Below, one piece after another: positions 28,850-37,991 of a DNA stretch of 64,000 nucleotides. Position 1 is the stretch's first letter; every line of letters starts with the position of its first letter. Below the pieces are notes generated by a model. It saw only the letters and a list, made by a program, of their open reading frames with translations. It was not told the DNA's origin and did not search any database. Source of the stretch: Sphingobium sp. V4 (GTDB lineage: Bacteria; Pseudomonadota; Alphaproteobacteria; Sphingomonadales; Sphingomonadaceae); NCBI RefSeq assembly GCF_029590555.1, contig NZ_CP081001.1, positions 1,984,001 through 2,048,000 on the forward strand. The letters run 5' to 3'. A program made the position numbers and the translations under genes.

Positions 28850-29773
28850 ATGGGTTATCAAGGCGGACGCCGCTATGGCGAGGATCGCTATTCGGCCGGC
28901 TGGGACCGCGGAGACCGGTATCGGGCACAGGGCGACCGCGATGATCGCAGCTCCCGCTACGGCACGCGCGGCCAGTTCGGCGGCCCGGACTATCGCCGAC
29001 CCCCGGCCGACTATGATTATGAGGAACGCGGCTTCCTCGACCGCGCGGGCGACGAGGTTCGCAGCTGGTTCGGCGACGAAGAGGCCGAACGCCGGCGCGA
29101 ATATGACGAATATTACAACCGCCCCTATGGCGACCCGCGCGACCAGTCGAGCCGGCTGGGCTATGCGTCGGCGGCGCGCAGCGACTATCTGCCCAATCGC
29201 GGCCATGCGCCCTATACCGGCGAACGCAGCGGCTTTGGCAGCGAGGATCATGGCCAGCGCATCCGCGCCTATGGGCCGACCCAGGACTATGGCGCGCATC
29301 ATGACAGCAACTATCACAGCTGGCGCCAGCAACGGATCGACGAGCTCGACCGCGACTATGCGGAATATCAGCGCGAACATCGCGACCGCTTCAACAGCGA
29401 GTTCGGCAGCTGGCGCACCCGCCGCAGCGAACAGCGCCAGGCGATCAGCCAGGTGCGGGAACATATGGAAGTGGTCGGCAGCGACGGCGAGCATGTCGGC
29501 ACCGTCGACAAGCTGCGCGGCGACCGCATCATCCTGACCAAGAATGACGAGGATGCGGGCGGCGTGCATCACTCCATCCCGTCCAGCTGGATCAAGTCGG
29601 TCGATGCGACCAAGGTGACGCTGGAAAAGACCGCGAGCCAGGCGCAGGACGCGTGGCGCACCGAGCGGGAGCAGAATGCCCTGTTCGGTGATCGTGACGA
29701 GGATCGCGGTGGCTGGAGCAGCGAGGGCACGGCGAGCAGCACGACCGGCTATGGCGGCAACCGCTATCGCTGA
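28850..29773 (+). CDS. SWFGD-motif and DUF2171-domain protein, probably stress-related
   Basis: 307 very hydrophilic residues starting at 28850 behind a good Shine-Dalgarno (AGGAGAAGG). Residues 1-60 are Arg/Gly/Asp/Tyr-rich and disordered. A SWFGD motif (EVRSWFGDEEAERRREYD, about 75-92) follows, then Tyr/Arg/His-rich repeats and a coiled segment. A DUF2171 domain comes last (VREHMEVVGSDGEHVGTVDK, then HHSIPSSWIKSVD). Proteins with these two pieces are common in sphingomonads and are usually associated with general stress, without a known biochemical role. There is no signal peptide, so it is likely cytosolic. Confidence 0.8.
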   Translation: MGYQGGRRYGEDRYSAGWDRGDRYRAQGDRDDRSSRYGTRGQFGGPDYRRPPADYDYEERGFLDRAGDEVRSWFGDEEAERRREYDEYYNRPYGDPRDQSSRLGYASAARSDYLPNRGHAPYTGERSGFGSEDHGQRIRAYGPTQDYGAHHDSNYHSWRQQRIDELDRDYAEYQREHRDRFNSEFGSWRTRRSEQRQAISQVREHMEVVGSDGEHVGTVDKLRGDRIILTKNDEDAGGVHHSIPSSWIKSVDATKVTLEKTASQAQDAWRTEREQNALFGDRDEDRGGWSSEGTASSTTGYGGNRYR

Positions 29774-29790
29774 TCGCGGATGATGAATGG

Positions 29791-29819
29791 AAGGCCCGGT
29801 CGGCATGACCGGGCCTTTT
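29791..29819 (+). terminator. terminator after the SWFGD/DUF2171 gene
   Basis: Perfect 11-bp stem AAGGCCCGGTC/GACCGGGCCTT with a GGCAT loop, followed by Ts (to 29819). It lies 18 bp beyond the stop. Confidence 0.92.
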
Positions 29820-29886
29820 CCATGCCCGCTTGCGCGCGCGGGCCGGACAGTGCCAAAGCGTCGACCCCGTCCCGTGCGAGAGATTG

Positions 29887-30225
29887 ATGCCGACCCTGAT
29901 CCTGCTGGCCCTGTCCAACCTGTTCATGACCGTCGCCTGGTACTGGCATCTGAAGGGCGGCATGAACAAGCCGATTCTGCTGGTCATCCTGATCAGCTGG
30001 GGCATCGCCTTCATCGAATATTGCCTGGCGGTGCCCGCGAACCGCATGGGTTACGCGCAGGGCTGGAGCGCGGGCCAGCTTAAGGTCGCGCAGGAGGCGA
30101 TCGCGCTCATCATCTTCGGCGGCTTCATGGTGACGGTGCTGGGCGAGCCGCTGCACTGGCGCCATCTTGCCGCCTTCGCCTGCATCATGGGCGCGGTGGG
30201 ATTCCTGTTCGTGGGCCGGGGCTGA
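29887..30225 (+). CDS. DMT-family small membrane protein (DUF486)
   Basis: 112 residues starting MPTLILLALSNLFMTVAWYW. Four hydrophobic helices are evident, with the family segments AWYWHLKGG, IAFIEYCLAVPANRMGY and the C-terminal FACIMGAVGFLFVGRG. DUF486 proteins resemble half-size drug/metabolite transporters and have no assigned substrate. It is separated from the upstream gene by a strong terminator, so it has its own promoter. Confidence 0.88.
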   Translation: MPTLILLALSNLFMTVAWYWHLKGGMNKPILLVILISWGIAFIEYCLAVPANRMGYAQGWSAGQLKVAQEAIALIIFGGFMVTVLGEPLHWRHLAAFACIMGAVGFLFVGRG

Positions 30226-30229
30226 CCGT

Positions 30230-30481
30230 TCAGGGGGCTGCGCGCAATGGCTTTGGCGCAGAACCGGCGGACGGCTCCGGTCGATCGCCATGCACGCCGC
30301 CATAGGTGCTGAACTGCTCCAGCGGCAGCGCCGTCCCGCAAAAGGCGCATTCCGCGACCATCCGACCGACGATCCAATGCTGCCGCGTGCAGGCCGGGCA
30401 GCGGTTGGTTTCCCCGCTATGATACAGAGGGATGAATCCCCTGGCGAATGACGGCCGCGCCGTCCCGAATGCAATCTGCAT
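30230..30481 (-). CDS. small zinc-ribbon-like protein of unknown function
   Basis: 83 residues behind a very strong Shine-Dalgarno (AGGAGGAGGG, 5 nt before the ATG at 30481). Residues about 27-50 hold two cysteine pairs, CPAC and CAFC, 17 residues apart, which fits a single zinc ribbon. The N-terminus (FGTARPSFARGFIPLYHSGE) and Pro-rich tail have no recognised domain. It converges with the DUF486 gene (4-bp gap). The palindromes at 30562-30599 lie in its presumed promoter or leader. Function is not assignable; a small nucleic-acid or protein adaptor is only a guess. Confidence 0.65.
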   Translation of the reverse strand: MQIAFGTARPSFARGFIPLYHSGETNRCPACTRQHWIVGRMVAECAFCGTALPLEQFSTYGGVHGDRPEPSAGSAPKPLRAAP

Positions 30482-30561
30482 ATACCCTCCTCCTCTGAAC
30501 GCCTGAGAGCTTCAACGCGCGAGACGGAAAAGGTTTCACTTGCGAACCAGATATTCCGCGC

Positions 30562-30599
30562 GTGCCGCCATGGCGGCACTATACGCGCGAATCGCGCGT
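30562..30599. other. two adjacent palindromes upstream of the zinc-ribbon gene
   Basis: GTGCCGCCATGGCGGCAC (30562-30579) is a perfect 18-bp palindrome. ACGCGCGA-A-TCGCGCGT (30583-30599) follows after 3 bp. They sit in the 256-bp gap between the queA stop and the zinc-ribbon gene, which otherwise holds no gene. They may be operators or a queA 3' structure. Confidence 0.6.
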
Positions 30600-30737
30600 G
30601 TCCGCGTGAGAAAAGCGCTCTGCCTCTTCGTGAGTATGGCCGAACCGGTCGAACGGGCGAGCGGAGCCGCTGTCAGCGAACCCGCCGGCGGGCGACAGCG
30701 GTCTCCGGGCAGGAATGCGACGGCTTGCGCTCGCCCG

Positions 30738-31769
30738 TCACCTCGGCAGGAGCAGGCTGGAATCCCCGTAGGAATAGAAGCGATAGCCCGTCGCGATCGC
30801 GTGGGCGTAGACCTCTTGCATCCGTTCGCGGCCCATCAGCGCGGACACCAGCATGAAGAGCGTCGACTTGGGCAGGTGGAAATTGGTCATCAGCCCGTCC
30901 ACCGCGCGGAAGCGATAGCCGGGCGTGATGAATATCCGCGTCTCGTCGGCGAAGGGGCGCAGCAGGCCGTCCTCGCCGCACGCGCTTTCAAGCAGGCGCA
31001 GCGACGTCGTGCCCACCGCGATCAGCCGCCCCCCGGCTGCGCGCGCGGCGTTCAGGCGCTCGGCTGTCGCGGCGTCGATCCGGCCCCATTCGGCGTGCAT
31101 CCGGTGATCGTCGGTATCGTCGGCCTTGACCGGCAGGAAGGTGCCCGCGCCCACATGCAGCGTCAGCGTTTCGGTCCTCACGCCCGCCGAGCCGATCGCG
31201 GCCATCAGGTCGGGGGTGAAATGCAGCGCGGCGGTGGGCGCGGCGACGGCGCCATCCTCGCGCGCGAACATGGTCTGGTAATCGCGGCGGTCGCGGTCGT
31301 CGGTCGGGCGCTTGCTGGCGATATAGGGCGGCAGCGGCATCCGGCCCGCCCGCTCCAGCAGGACTTCCACCGGCTCCTCGCCCTCGAAATCCAGCGTCAC
31401 CCCGCCATCCTCGTCGCGCGCGCCCGCGATGGCCGTGACGCCCGCACCGAAATCGATGCGGTCGCCCGCGCGCACCCGCTTGGCGTTGCGCAGGAAGGCC
31501 TGCCATTGCCGCAGCCCCTGCCGCTTGTGCAGGGTCGCGCCGATCCTCGCCTGGCCGCGCATCCCCTCCAGCTGGGCGGGAATGACCCTGGTGTCGTTGA
31601 ACACCAGTACGTCGCCGGCGCGCAGCAGCGACGGCAGGTCGCGCACGACATGGTCCTGCATGGCGCCGTCGCCGGGCACCAGCAGCATCCGCGCGCTGTC
31701 GCGCGGGGAAGCGGGCCGGAGCGCGATATTCTCCGCCGGCAGGTCGAAATCGAACAGGTCTACGCGCAT
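30738..31769 (-). CDS. queA: S-adenosylmethionine:tRNA ribosyltransferase-isomerase QueA
   Basis: 343 residues, the usual length. It transfers the ribosyl moiety of SAM to preQ1 in tRNA, giving epoxyqueuosine. The N-terminus [20 protein letters not shown] and the internal [19 protein letters not shown] and [17 protein letters not shown] motifs are diagnostic. It lies 24 bp after a cyclophilin gene. tgt, often adjacent, is not in the window. Confidence 0.96.
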   Translation of the reverse strand: MRVDLFDFDLPAENIALRPASPRDSARMLLVPGDGAMQDHVVRDLPSLLRAGDVLVFNDTRVIPAQLEGMRGQARIGATLHKRQGLRQWQAFLRNAKRVRAGDRIDFGAGVTAIAGARDEDGGVTLDFEGEEPVEVLLERAGRMPLPPYIASKRPTDDRDRRDYQTMFAREDGAVAAPTAALHFTPDLMAAIGSAGVRTETLTLHVGAGTFLPVKADDTDDHRMHAEWGRIDAATAERLNAARAAGGRLIAVGTTSLRLLESACGEDGLLRPFADETRIFITPGYRFRAVDGLMTNFHLPKSTLFMLVSALMGRERMQEVYAHAIATGYRFYSYGDSSLLLPR

Positions 31770-31793
31770 GGCTGGACGGCCGGACGAACCGGC

Positions 31794-32543
31794 TTATTTC
31801 CGCTTCGGCGCAGGCGCGGCGGGCGTGTCGATGATCGATGGCGCCGACGACGGCGGCGGCGCGGGCAGCGCAGTGACCGGCGGCTTGCCGTCGCTTTCGA
31901 TCGACGCCTGGAGGATCAGGGTCGGGTTGGCCGGCGGTTCGCCCTGGGCGATCGCGTCGACATATTGCATCCCTTCGATCACGCGGCCGAAGACGGTATA
32001 TTTCTTGTCGAGCTGCATCCGGGGCAGCAGCACGATGAAGAACTGGCTGTTGGCGCTGTCCTCGCTCTGGGCGCGGGCCATCGACACCGTGCCACGCAGG
32101 TGGGGCATCGGGTTGAATTCGGCCTTGAGGTCGGGCAACTGCGAACCGCCGGTACCGTCGCCCTTGGGATCGCCGCCCTGCGCCATGAAGCCGGGGATGA
32201 CGCGGTGGAATTTCAGGCCGTTATAAAAGCCCTGACGCGTCAGCTCCTTGATCCGATCGACATGGCCCGGCGCGATGTCGGGACGCAGCTGGATACGCAC
32301 GCGGCCGCCGCTCGACAGGTCGAGATCCCAGATATTCTGCGGGTCGGCCGGCACGGTGGCGGGCGGCAGCTTGACCGTCGGGTCGGAACCCAGCGACTTG
32401 GCGTTTTCCTGCGCGCGCGCGGCGGCTTCCGACTTCTTCAGATCCTCTGCATTGCCGCCACCGCCGCCCTGGGCATAGGCGAGGCCGGACGCGGTGAGGG
32501 CGAAGCCGATCGCCACGGTCTTGAGCGCGCGAGTGAAACGCAT
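31794..32543 (-). CDS. exported cyclophilin-type peptidyl-prolyl isomerase
   Basis: About 249 residues. The signal peptide (MRFTRALKTVAIGFALTASG, cleavage near AYAQ) precedes a glycine stretch and a cyclophilin domain. Motifs are FYNGLKFHRVIPGFMAQGGD, GTGGSQLPDLKAEFN and the NSQFFIVL segment. A Pro/Ala-rich tail ends APKRK. It would act on proline bonds of periplasmic proteins. An in-frame ATG at 32555 is possible, but the upstream AAGGA abuts it directly, so I prefer 32543. It is in line with coaD upstream and queA downstream. Confidence 0.9.
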   Translation of the reverse strand: MRFTRALKTVAIGFALTASGLAYAQGGGGGNAEDLKKSEAAARAQENAKSLGSDPTVKLPPATVPADPQNIWDLDLSSGGRVRIQLRPDIAPGHVDRIKELTRQGFYNGLKFHRVIPGFMAQGGDPKGDGTGGSQLPDLKAEFNPMPHLRGTVSMARAQSEDSANSQFFIVLLPRMQLDKKYTVFGRVIEGMQYVDAIAQGEPPANPTLILQASIESDGKPPVTALPAPPPSSAPSIIDTPAAPAPKRK

Positions 32544-32653
32544 GGGGTAAGACATTCCTTGATCTCTTGTCGCCTGGGGGCAAGGCGCCCTGATAGCGCG
32601 CTGATCGCGATTGGCAACTGAACGCAGGCTGAAACGGGTTCAGGCGGCGTTTT

Positions 32654-33166
32654 TCAGCCCTGCCCCTTGCGGCCGAGCTGCGCGACCCGCGCCACCACCT
32701 CGTCGCGCACGACGGGGCCGACGAACTTGTGGATCGGGCCGCCATACAGGGCGATTTCCTTGACCAGCCGCGACGCGATCGGCTGGAGCGAGACGTCCGC
32801 CATCAGGAAGACGGTTTCGACCCGGCCGTTGATCTGCTGGTTCATCCCCGCCATCTGATATTCATATTCGAAGTCCGCGACAGCGCGCAGGCCGCGGATG
32901 ATGACGCTGGCCCCCTGCGATTCGGCAAAGTCCATCAGCAGCGAATTAAAGCCTGTGACGACGATCTCCGCATCGATGCCCGCACATTCGCGGCGCACCA
33001 TCTCCAGCCGCTCCTCGTCAGAGAACATGGGCGACTTGGCGATGTTGGTGGTCACGCCGATCACCAGCTTGTCGACCAGCTTCGCGCCGCGCCGGATGAT
33101 GTCCATATGCCCCAGGGTGATGGGATCGAACGTGCCGGGATAGACGCCGATGCGCTGTTTCGTCAT
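32654..33166 (-). CDS. coaD: phosphopantetheine adenylyltransferase
   Basis: 170 residues, the fourth step of CoA synthesis (4'-phosphopantetheine plus ATP to dephospho-CoA). The nucleotidyltransferase signature is GVYPGTFDPITLGHMDIIRR, with TLGH at residues 17-20. The FEYEYQMAGMNQQI segment is typical. It starts 3 bp after the ispA stop, suggesting one transcript xseB-ispA-coaD. Confidence 0.97.
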   Translation of the reverse strand: MTKQRIGVYPGTFDPITLGHMDIIRRGAKLVDKLVIGVTTNIAKSPMFSDEERLEMVRRECAGIDAEIVVTGFNSLLMDFAESQGASVIIRGLRAVADFEYEYQMAGMNQQINGRVETVFLMADVSLQPIASRLVKEIALYGGPIHKFVGPVVRDEVVARVAQLGRKGQG

Positions 33167-33169
33167 GGC

Positions 33170-34084
33170 CTAGCGGTCCCTTTCCACGATATAGTCGGCA
33201 ATGGCGCGCAGCAGGTCGGCCTCCGCGCCGAAATTGTGAAGATGCGCCTTCGCCTGGGCGACCAGCATGTGCGCCCGTTCCCGCGCCGGCTCGACGCCGA
33301 GCAGCGAGACGAAGGTTTCCTTGCCCGCCGCCGCATCCTTGCCAAGCGCCTTGCCGGCCAGCGCCTCGTCCCCCTCCACGTCGAGCAGGTCGTCGGCGAT
33401 CTGGAAGGCGAGGCCGATGTCGCGGGCATAGCCATGCAGCCGGGTGCGCGCATCGTGCGGCAGGCGGGCCATGATCGCGGCGGCATCGACACAGACGGCG
33501 ATCAGCGCGCCGGTCTTGAGATTCTGGAGCCGCGTCACGGTAGCGAGGTCGAAGCGGGTCGTTTCCGCTTCCAGGTCCATCATCTGCCCGCCGGCCATGC
33601 CCGCCGGGCCGCTGGCGAGCGCCAGTGCCTTCACCAGTTCCACCCGCACGAAGGGGTCGGGATGGGTCTCCTCGTCGGCGAGGATCTGGAACGCCAGATC
33701 GTGCAGGCAGTCGCCCGCCAGGATCGCCGTTGCCTCGTCAAAGGCCTTGTGAACGGTCGGCTTGCCCCGGCGCATGTCGTCATCGTCCATCGCCGGAAGA
33801 TCGTCATGGATCAGCGAATAGACATGGATGCACTCGATCGCGAGGCCGACCCGGAGCGCCGAGTCGCGGGAAATGTTGAACAGGTCGCTCGCCGCCTGCA
33901 CCAGCAGCGGGCGCAGCCGCTTGCCGCCGCCGATCGCGGCATGGCGCATCGCTTCATAAAGGCGGCGGCGCGGATCGTCGGGTACCGCCAGCAGCCGGTC
34001 GAAAGCGGCGTCGATCTGCTGCGCGACGATGGTCGCGCGCGTCGTCACCAGTGCGGCCGCGGAGACGCCCCCTCCCCCCTTCAT
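33170..34084 (-). CDS. ispA: polyprenyl diphosphate synthase (farnesyl diphosphate synthase type)
   Basis: 304 residues. It condenses IPP with DMAPP/GPP to make farnesyl diphosphate, the precursor that UppS (59392-60132) extends. The first aspartate-rich motif is LIHDDLPAMDDDDMRRG (Asp94 onward), the second is FQIADDLLD (231-235), and GGGKRLRPLL precedes them. Product chain length is inferred from the IspA-like residues before the first motif. The start at 34084 lacks a clear Shine-Dalgarno; the gene follows xseB by 4 bp, so reinitiation is likely. Confidence 0.93.
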   Translation of the reverse strand: MKGGGGVSAAALVTTRATIVAQQIDAAFDRLLAVPDDPRRRLYEAMRHAAIGGGKRLRPLLVQAASDLFNISRDSALRVGLAIECIHVYSLIHDDLPAMDDDDMRRGKPTVHKAFDEATAILAGDCLHDLAFQILADEETHPDPFVRVELVKALALASGPAGMAGGQMMDLEAETTRFDLATVTRLQNLKTGALIAVCVDAAAIMARLPHDARTRLHGYARDIGLAFQIADDLLDVEGDEALAGKALGKDAAAGKETFVSLLGVEPARERAHMLVAQAKAHLHNFGAEADLLRAIADYIVERDR

Positions 34085-34088
34085 GCGA

Positions 34089-34343
34089 TCAGTCCGCGCC
34101 GAAAGGCTGCGCGCCGGTCACTGCGCCGCTGGCATCGACCGTCAGTCGGCTGATCCGCGCCTCGGCCGCCTGGAGGCGATCGGCGCAGCGCTTGCGCAGT
34201 TCCTCGCCCCGCGCATAGAGCGAGATCGACTCGTCCAGCGGCACGTCGCCGCTTTCCAGCCGGCGGACGATCTGTTCGAGCGCGCGCAGCGCATCCTCGA
34301 ACGACAGGGTTGCGGGATCGGGGTTGGAAATGTCCTCAGCCAT
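34089..34343 (-). CDS. xseB: exodeoxyribonuclease VII small subunit
   Basis: 84 residues from the ATG at 34343. It forms the small helical subunit of ExoVII with XseA, which is not in the window. The hallmark LSFEDALRALEQIVRRLESG and VPLDESISLYARGEELRKRC are both present. The xseB-ispA order is classical; dxs, which often follows, is absent here. Confidence 0.95.
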   Translation of the reverse strand: MAEDISNPDPATLSFEDALRALEQIVRRLESGDVPLDESISLYARGEELRKRCADRLQAAEARISRLTVDASGAVTGAQPFGAD

Positions 34344-34557
34344 GCCCCTGCATTGGCCGCGCCCCGTCCGCCGGTCAAGCCCGGCGCAGCCAATTATGAC
34401 CGATCGCTCCGGGCCGACCGGCAATAAGGCGTTCGCCCCTTGCCCGGTCCGCCTGCCTCGTCATCAAACAGTCATGACGCCATATCAGGGGGCATGGCGG
34501 GAAAACCGCTATTTTGCGTTGACGCACCATGTCGCCCATGCACATAGAAGGACCGCT

Positions 34558-34941
34558 ATGAAATCTCATCTCCCCCTGATCGCCGTTGCCGCCGTCGCGC
34601 TGCTGTCCGCCTGCAACAAGAATGACGAACCCGAAGTCGTGGGCGGCCCGGCCGACCCCATGGCGGCCCAGCTCGCCAACGCAGCGCCGGTCGAACTGCC
34701 GCCGTCGGTCAAGGCCAACAAGCAGTTCCGCTGCAAGGACAACAGCCTGTTCTTCGTCGACTTTATGAGCGACGAAAAGACCGCGATCCTGCGCACCGAA
34801 AAGAACGGCGCCCCCACCGCGCTGAAGGCTGCCGAAGCCGGTCAGCCCTTCACCGCCGAGGGCGGCTATGAAATCAAGGGTTCGGGCGACGACGTCACGA
34901 TCACCGTGCCGGGCAAGGGCGCACAGGCCTGCCACGTCTGA
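34558..34941 (+). CDS. small lipoprotein of unknown function
   Basis: 127 residues starting at 34558 (AAGGA 5 nt upstream). The signal peptide ends in a lipobox (ALLSAC, Cys18), and then comes KNDEPEVVGGPADP. The mature part has a short region QFRCKDNSLFFVDFMSDEKT, then EGGYEIKGSGDDVTITVP, and a final Cys (QACHV) that could pair with the inner Cys. The pattern resembles the MliC/lysozyme-inhibitor type small beta-barrel lipoproteins (Cys near both ends, CxxG-like), but the match is not strong enough to assign it. A strong terminator follows. Confidence 0.75.
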   Translation: MKSHLPLIAVAAVALLSACNKNDEPEVVGGPADPMAAQLANAAPVELPPSVKANKQFRCKDNSLFFVDFMSDEKTAILRTEKNGAPTALKAAEAGQPFTAEGGYEIKGSGDDVTITVPGKGAQACHV

Positions 34942-34968
34942 GACGGGGCTTCCCTTTTGGTTCAAGCG

Positions 34969-34999
34969 GGCCGGACCTTCCCCAAGGTCCGGCCTTTTT
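34969..34999 (+). terminator. terminator of the small lipoprotein gene
   Basis: Perfect 11-bp stem GGCCGGACCTT/AAGGTCCGGCC, CCCC loop, then five Ts (34995-34999). It is 27 bp beyond the stop. Confidence 0.95.
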
Positions 35000-35199
35000 C
35001 TTGGGCGGGATCGGGACGCGATTTGGCGACGAGAGTCGATCGCCCGCAACGCCGGACCTAATCCGGGATCGGCCCTCTTCGTCGGCTGCGCCAGAAAGCG
35101 GGCTCCGGATCAGGGCGGGCCTGAGGAGCATGTATGGCAGCAAGCGACCATTAGCGGACTTTGACGGCTTGCTTAGCTCGCTCAAAGAGCTGACCCGAA
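35000..35199. other. gene-free spacer with degenerate repeat-like sequence
   Basis: Two hundred bases between the terminator and the ABM gene. GGACCTAATCCGGGATCGG (about 35053-35071) and GCTCCGGATCAGGGCGGGCC (about 35102-35121) are roughly inverted with respect to each other and resemble remains of an intergenic repeat. No gene is seen. Confidence 0.4.
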
Positions 35200-35499
35200 T
35201 TAGGTCGAACGTGACTCAGCGACATCATAGACCCGCAAATTACGGTCCCCAATGCCGAGGCTTGGCCAAGCGGCTCGCCATTCATTGAGATGGGAAGCGG
35301 CAAAGTGCCGGTCGAGCGCGGTCTGATCGACCCACATTTCTTTTACATGGATGAGACCCGGCTCGAAGACGTCTTCCGCGTAACCATACTCTATACAGCC
35401 TTCCTCAGCGCGACTAGCATCAGCCATTCGCTTCATAATCGGGCGAGCGGCCTCCATATTTTGGGCAGGCAGGCGAACGGTTCCTACGATAAGCAACAT
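35200..35499 (-). CDS. putative quinol monooxygenase (ABM domain)
   Basis: 99 residues from an ATG at 35499 (MLLIVGTVRLPAQNMEAARP). A single antibiotic-biosynthesis-monooxygenase domain: EEGCIEYGYAEDVFEPGLIH, then VKEMWVDQTALDRHFAASHL. It is cytosolic, with no signal, unlike the ABM protein at 1750-2124. YgiN-like members act on quinols, but many have no known substrate. It stands alone, divergent from purL. Confidence 0.85.
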   Translation of the reverse strand: MLLIVGTVRLPAQNMEAARPIMKRMADASRAEEGCIEYGYAEDVFEPGLIHVKEMWVDQTALDRHFAASHLNEWRAAWPSLGIGDRNLRVYDVAESRST

Positions 35500-35686
35500 G
35501 ACGCGGATGTATACTGGCAGTGAAACGATGGAAAGACTGTCCGAGTTGGTCGTCTCTCGATCTGATAGCCGCCTGTCCGCAAACCACCCCTTCTCGCCAT
35601 GCGCGGCACGCTTCGCCAATCATCCGAAGCCCCATCCTGCACGCCCACCATTGTGATTCGCGCACGCCCTCGCTAAAGGCGCGCTC

Positions 35687-37876
35687 ATGTCCAGCACCGC
35701 CACCCAGATCACCCCGGAAGTCGTCGCCGAACATGGCCTCAGCCCGGAAGAATATGACCGCGTCCTGCACGCCCTCGGCCGGGTACCGAACCTGACCGAA
35801 CTCGGCATCTTCTCGGTCATGTGGTCGGAACATTGCAGCTATAAATCCAGCCGGATTCACCTGAAGAAGCTGCCCACCACCGGCCCGCAGGTCATCTGCG
35901 GCCCCGGCGAAAATGCCGGCGTGGTCGACATCGGCGACGGCCAGGCCGCCATCTTCAAGATGGAGAGCCACAACCACCCCAGCTACATCGAACCCTATCA
36001 GGGCGCGGCGACGGGTGTCGGCGGCATCCTGCGCGACGTGTTCACCATGGGCGCGCGCCCGGTGGCGAACATGAACGCGCTGCGCTTCGGCCGCCCCGAC
36101 CACCCGAAGATGAAGCATCTGATCGCGGGCGTGGTCCATGGCATCGGCGGCTACGGCAATTGCGTGGGCGTGCCGACCGTAGGCGGCGAGGTGAATTTCC
36201 ACCCCGCCTATGACGGCAACATCCTGGTCAACGCGATGACCGTGGGCGTCGCCGACACCGACAAGATCTTCTATTCGGCAGCCAGCGGCGTCGGCAATCC
36301 GATCGTCTATGTGGGGTCGAAGACCGGCCGCGACGGCATCCATGGCGCGACCATGGCCTCGGCCGATTTCGGCGACGACGCCGATGCCAAGCGCCCGACC
36401 GTGCAGGTCGGCGACCCGTTCACCGAAAAGCTGCTGATCGAGGCGTGCCTGGAACTGATGGCGTCCGACGCGATCGTCGCGATCCAGGACATGGGCGCGG
36501 CGGGCCTCACCTCCTCCAGCGTCGAGATGGCGTCGAAGGGCGGCGTCGGCATCCAGCTCAACATGGACGACGTGCCGCAGCGCGAAACCGGCATGACCGC
36601 CTATGAGATGATGCTGTCGGAAAGCCAGGAGCGGATGCTCATGGTGCTCAAGCCCGGCCGCGAAGCGTTCGCCGAAGCGATCTTCCGCAAGTGGGAGCTG
36701 GACTTCGCGGTCATCGGCCATGTCACCGATACCGGCCGCATGGTGCTGGTCCACAAGGGCGAGACGGTGTGCGACATTCCGCTCGCCCCGCTGGCCGACG
36801 ACGCGCCGCTCTACGACCGTCCTTCGATGCCGAAGGACGACTACAAGCGCTGGGCCAATGTCGCGCCGCTGGGCGAGATCGCCGAGAGCGCGGATATCGG
36901 CGCCGATCTGGTGACGCTGATGGCGTCGCCCGACATCGCCAGCCGTCGCTGGATCTGGGAGCAATATGACCATATGGTCGGCGCCGACACGGTGCAGCGT
37001 CCCGGCGGCGACGCCGCGGTCGTGCGCGTCCATGGCACGCGCAAGGGCATCGCGATCAGCACCGACTGCACCCCGCGCTACTGCTATGCCGATCCCTATG
37101 AGGGCGGCAAGCAGGCGATCGCCGAATGCTATCGCAATCTGAGCGCGGTCGGATCGACCCCGCTCGCCGTCACCAACTGCCTCAACTTCGCCAACCCGCA
37201 GCGCCCGGAGATCATGGCGCAGCTGACCGGCTGCCTCGACGGCATGGGCGACGCCTGCCGCGCGCTCGACTTCCCGATCGTGTCCGGCAATGTCAGCCTC
37301 TACAATGAATCCAAGGCGACTGGCGGCGGCTCGGCGATCCTGCCGACACCGGCGATCGGCGGCATCGGCCTGCTCAAGGATGTCGACGTGATGGCGACCG
37401 TGGCGTTCAAGAATGAGGGCGACGCGATCTGGCTGATCGGCGGGCCGGACGGCGCGTTGGGCACTCACCTCGGTCAGTCGATCTGGCTGCGCGAGATTGC
37501 CGGTCGTGAAGCGGGCGACGCCCCGAAGGTCGATCTCGCAGCCGAGCGGACCCATGCCGACACCGTCCGCGCGCTGGTCGCGGCGGGCCAGGTCAACGCC
37601 GTGCATGACGTCGCCGATGGCGGCCTGCTGGTGACGATCGCGGAAATGGCGCTCGCCGGCGGGATCGGCGCGACGCTGGAGGTGGCGCTGACCACGGCTT
37701 CGGCCTTCGGCGAGGATCAGGGCCGCTATGTCGTCGCGGCCCCGGCCGGCGTCGAGATTGCCGGTGCGGTGAAGATCGGCACGACCGGCGGCGACAGTGT
37801 CGCGGGCGTCCCGCTCGACATGCTGCGCACCGCGCATGAAGGCTTCTTCCCTGCGCTGATGAACAACGAACTCTAA
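35687..37876 (+). CDS. purL: phosphoribosylformylglycinamidine synthase subunit PurL (small type)
   Basis: 729 residues, the PurS/PurQ-dependent form without a fused glutaminase. It makes FGAM in purine synthesis. Conserved segments are [65 protein letters not shown] and [10 protein letters not shown]. The start [19 protein letters not shown] fits the family. purS, purQ and purC are not next to it. A repeat element begins 8 bp after the stop. Confidence 0.97.
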   Translation: MSSTATQITPEVVAEHGLSPEEYDRVLHALGRVPNLTELGIFSVMWSEHCSYKSSRIHLKKLPTTGPQVICGPGENAGVVDIGDGQAAIFKMESHNHPSYIEPYQGAATGVGGILRDVFTMGARPVANMNALRFGRPDHPKMKHLIAGVVHGIGGYGNCVGVPTVGGEVNFHPAYDGNILVNAMTVGVADTDKIFYSAASGVGNPIVYVGSKTGRDGIHGATMASADFGDDADAKRPTVQVGDPFTEKLLIEACLELMASDAIVAIQDMGAAGLTSSSVEMASKGGVGIQLNMDDVPQRETGMTAYEMMLSESQERMLMVLKPGREAFAEAIFRKWELDFAVIGHVTDTGRMVLVHKGETVCDIPLAPLADDAPLYDRPSMPKDDYKRWANVAPLGEIAESADIGADLVTLMASPDIASRRWIWEQYDHMVGADTVQRPGGDAAVVRVHGTRKGIAISTDCTPRYCYADPYEGGKQAIAECYRNLSAVGSTPLAVTNCLNFANPQRPEIMAQLTGCLDGMGDACRALDFPIVSGNVSLYNESKATGGGSAILPTPAIGGIGLLKDVDVMATVAFKNEGDAIWLIGGPDGALGTHLGQSIWLREIAGREAGDAPKVDLAAERTHADTVRALVAAGQVNAVHDVADGGLLVTIAEMALAGGIGATLEVALTTASAFGEDQGRYVVAAPAGVEIAGAVKIGTTGGDSVAGVPLDMLRTAHEGFFPALMNNEL

Positions 37877-37883
37877 CGACACT

Positions 37884-37972
37884 CGTCGTCCCCGCGCAGG
37901 CGGGAACCCACTTCTCGTCGCGCAACCGGAGTGCAGAAGGCGCGCTGGGTTCGCGCTTTCGCGGGAACGACG
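37884..37972. repeat. intergenic palindromic repeat after purL
   Basis: An 89-bp element. CGTCGTCCCCGCG (37884-37896) pairs with CGCGGGAACGACG (37960-37972) with one mismatch, and inner GGAACCCA / TGGGTTCG arms continue the symmetry. Read as protein it gives the SFPRKREP and WVPACAGT strings that betray a very common proteobacterial repeat class. Confidence 0.85.
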
Positions 37973-37991
37973 GAGAGGGTAGCCTTGTGCG

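Noticed and set aside
34519..34548. TTGACG/CATAGA as promoter of the small lipoprotein gene
   Set aside because: It would place the transcript start within about 5 nt of the ATG although a good Shine-Dalgarno exists upstream; the -10 match is poor.
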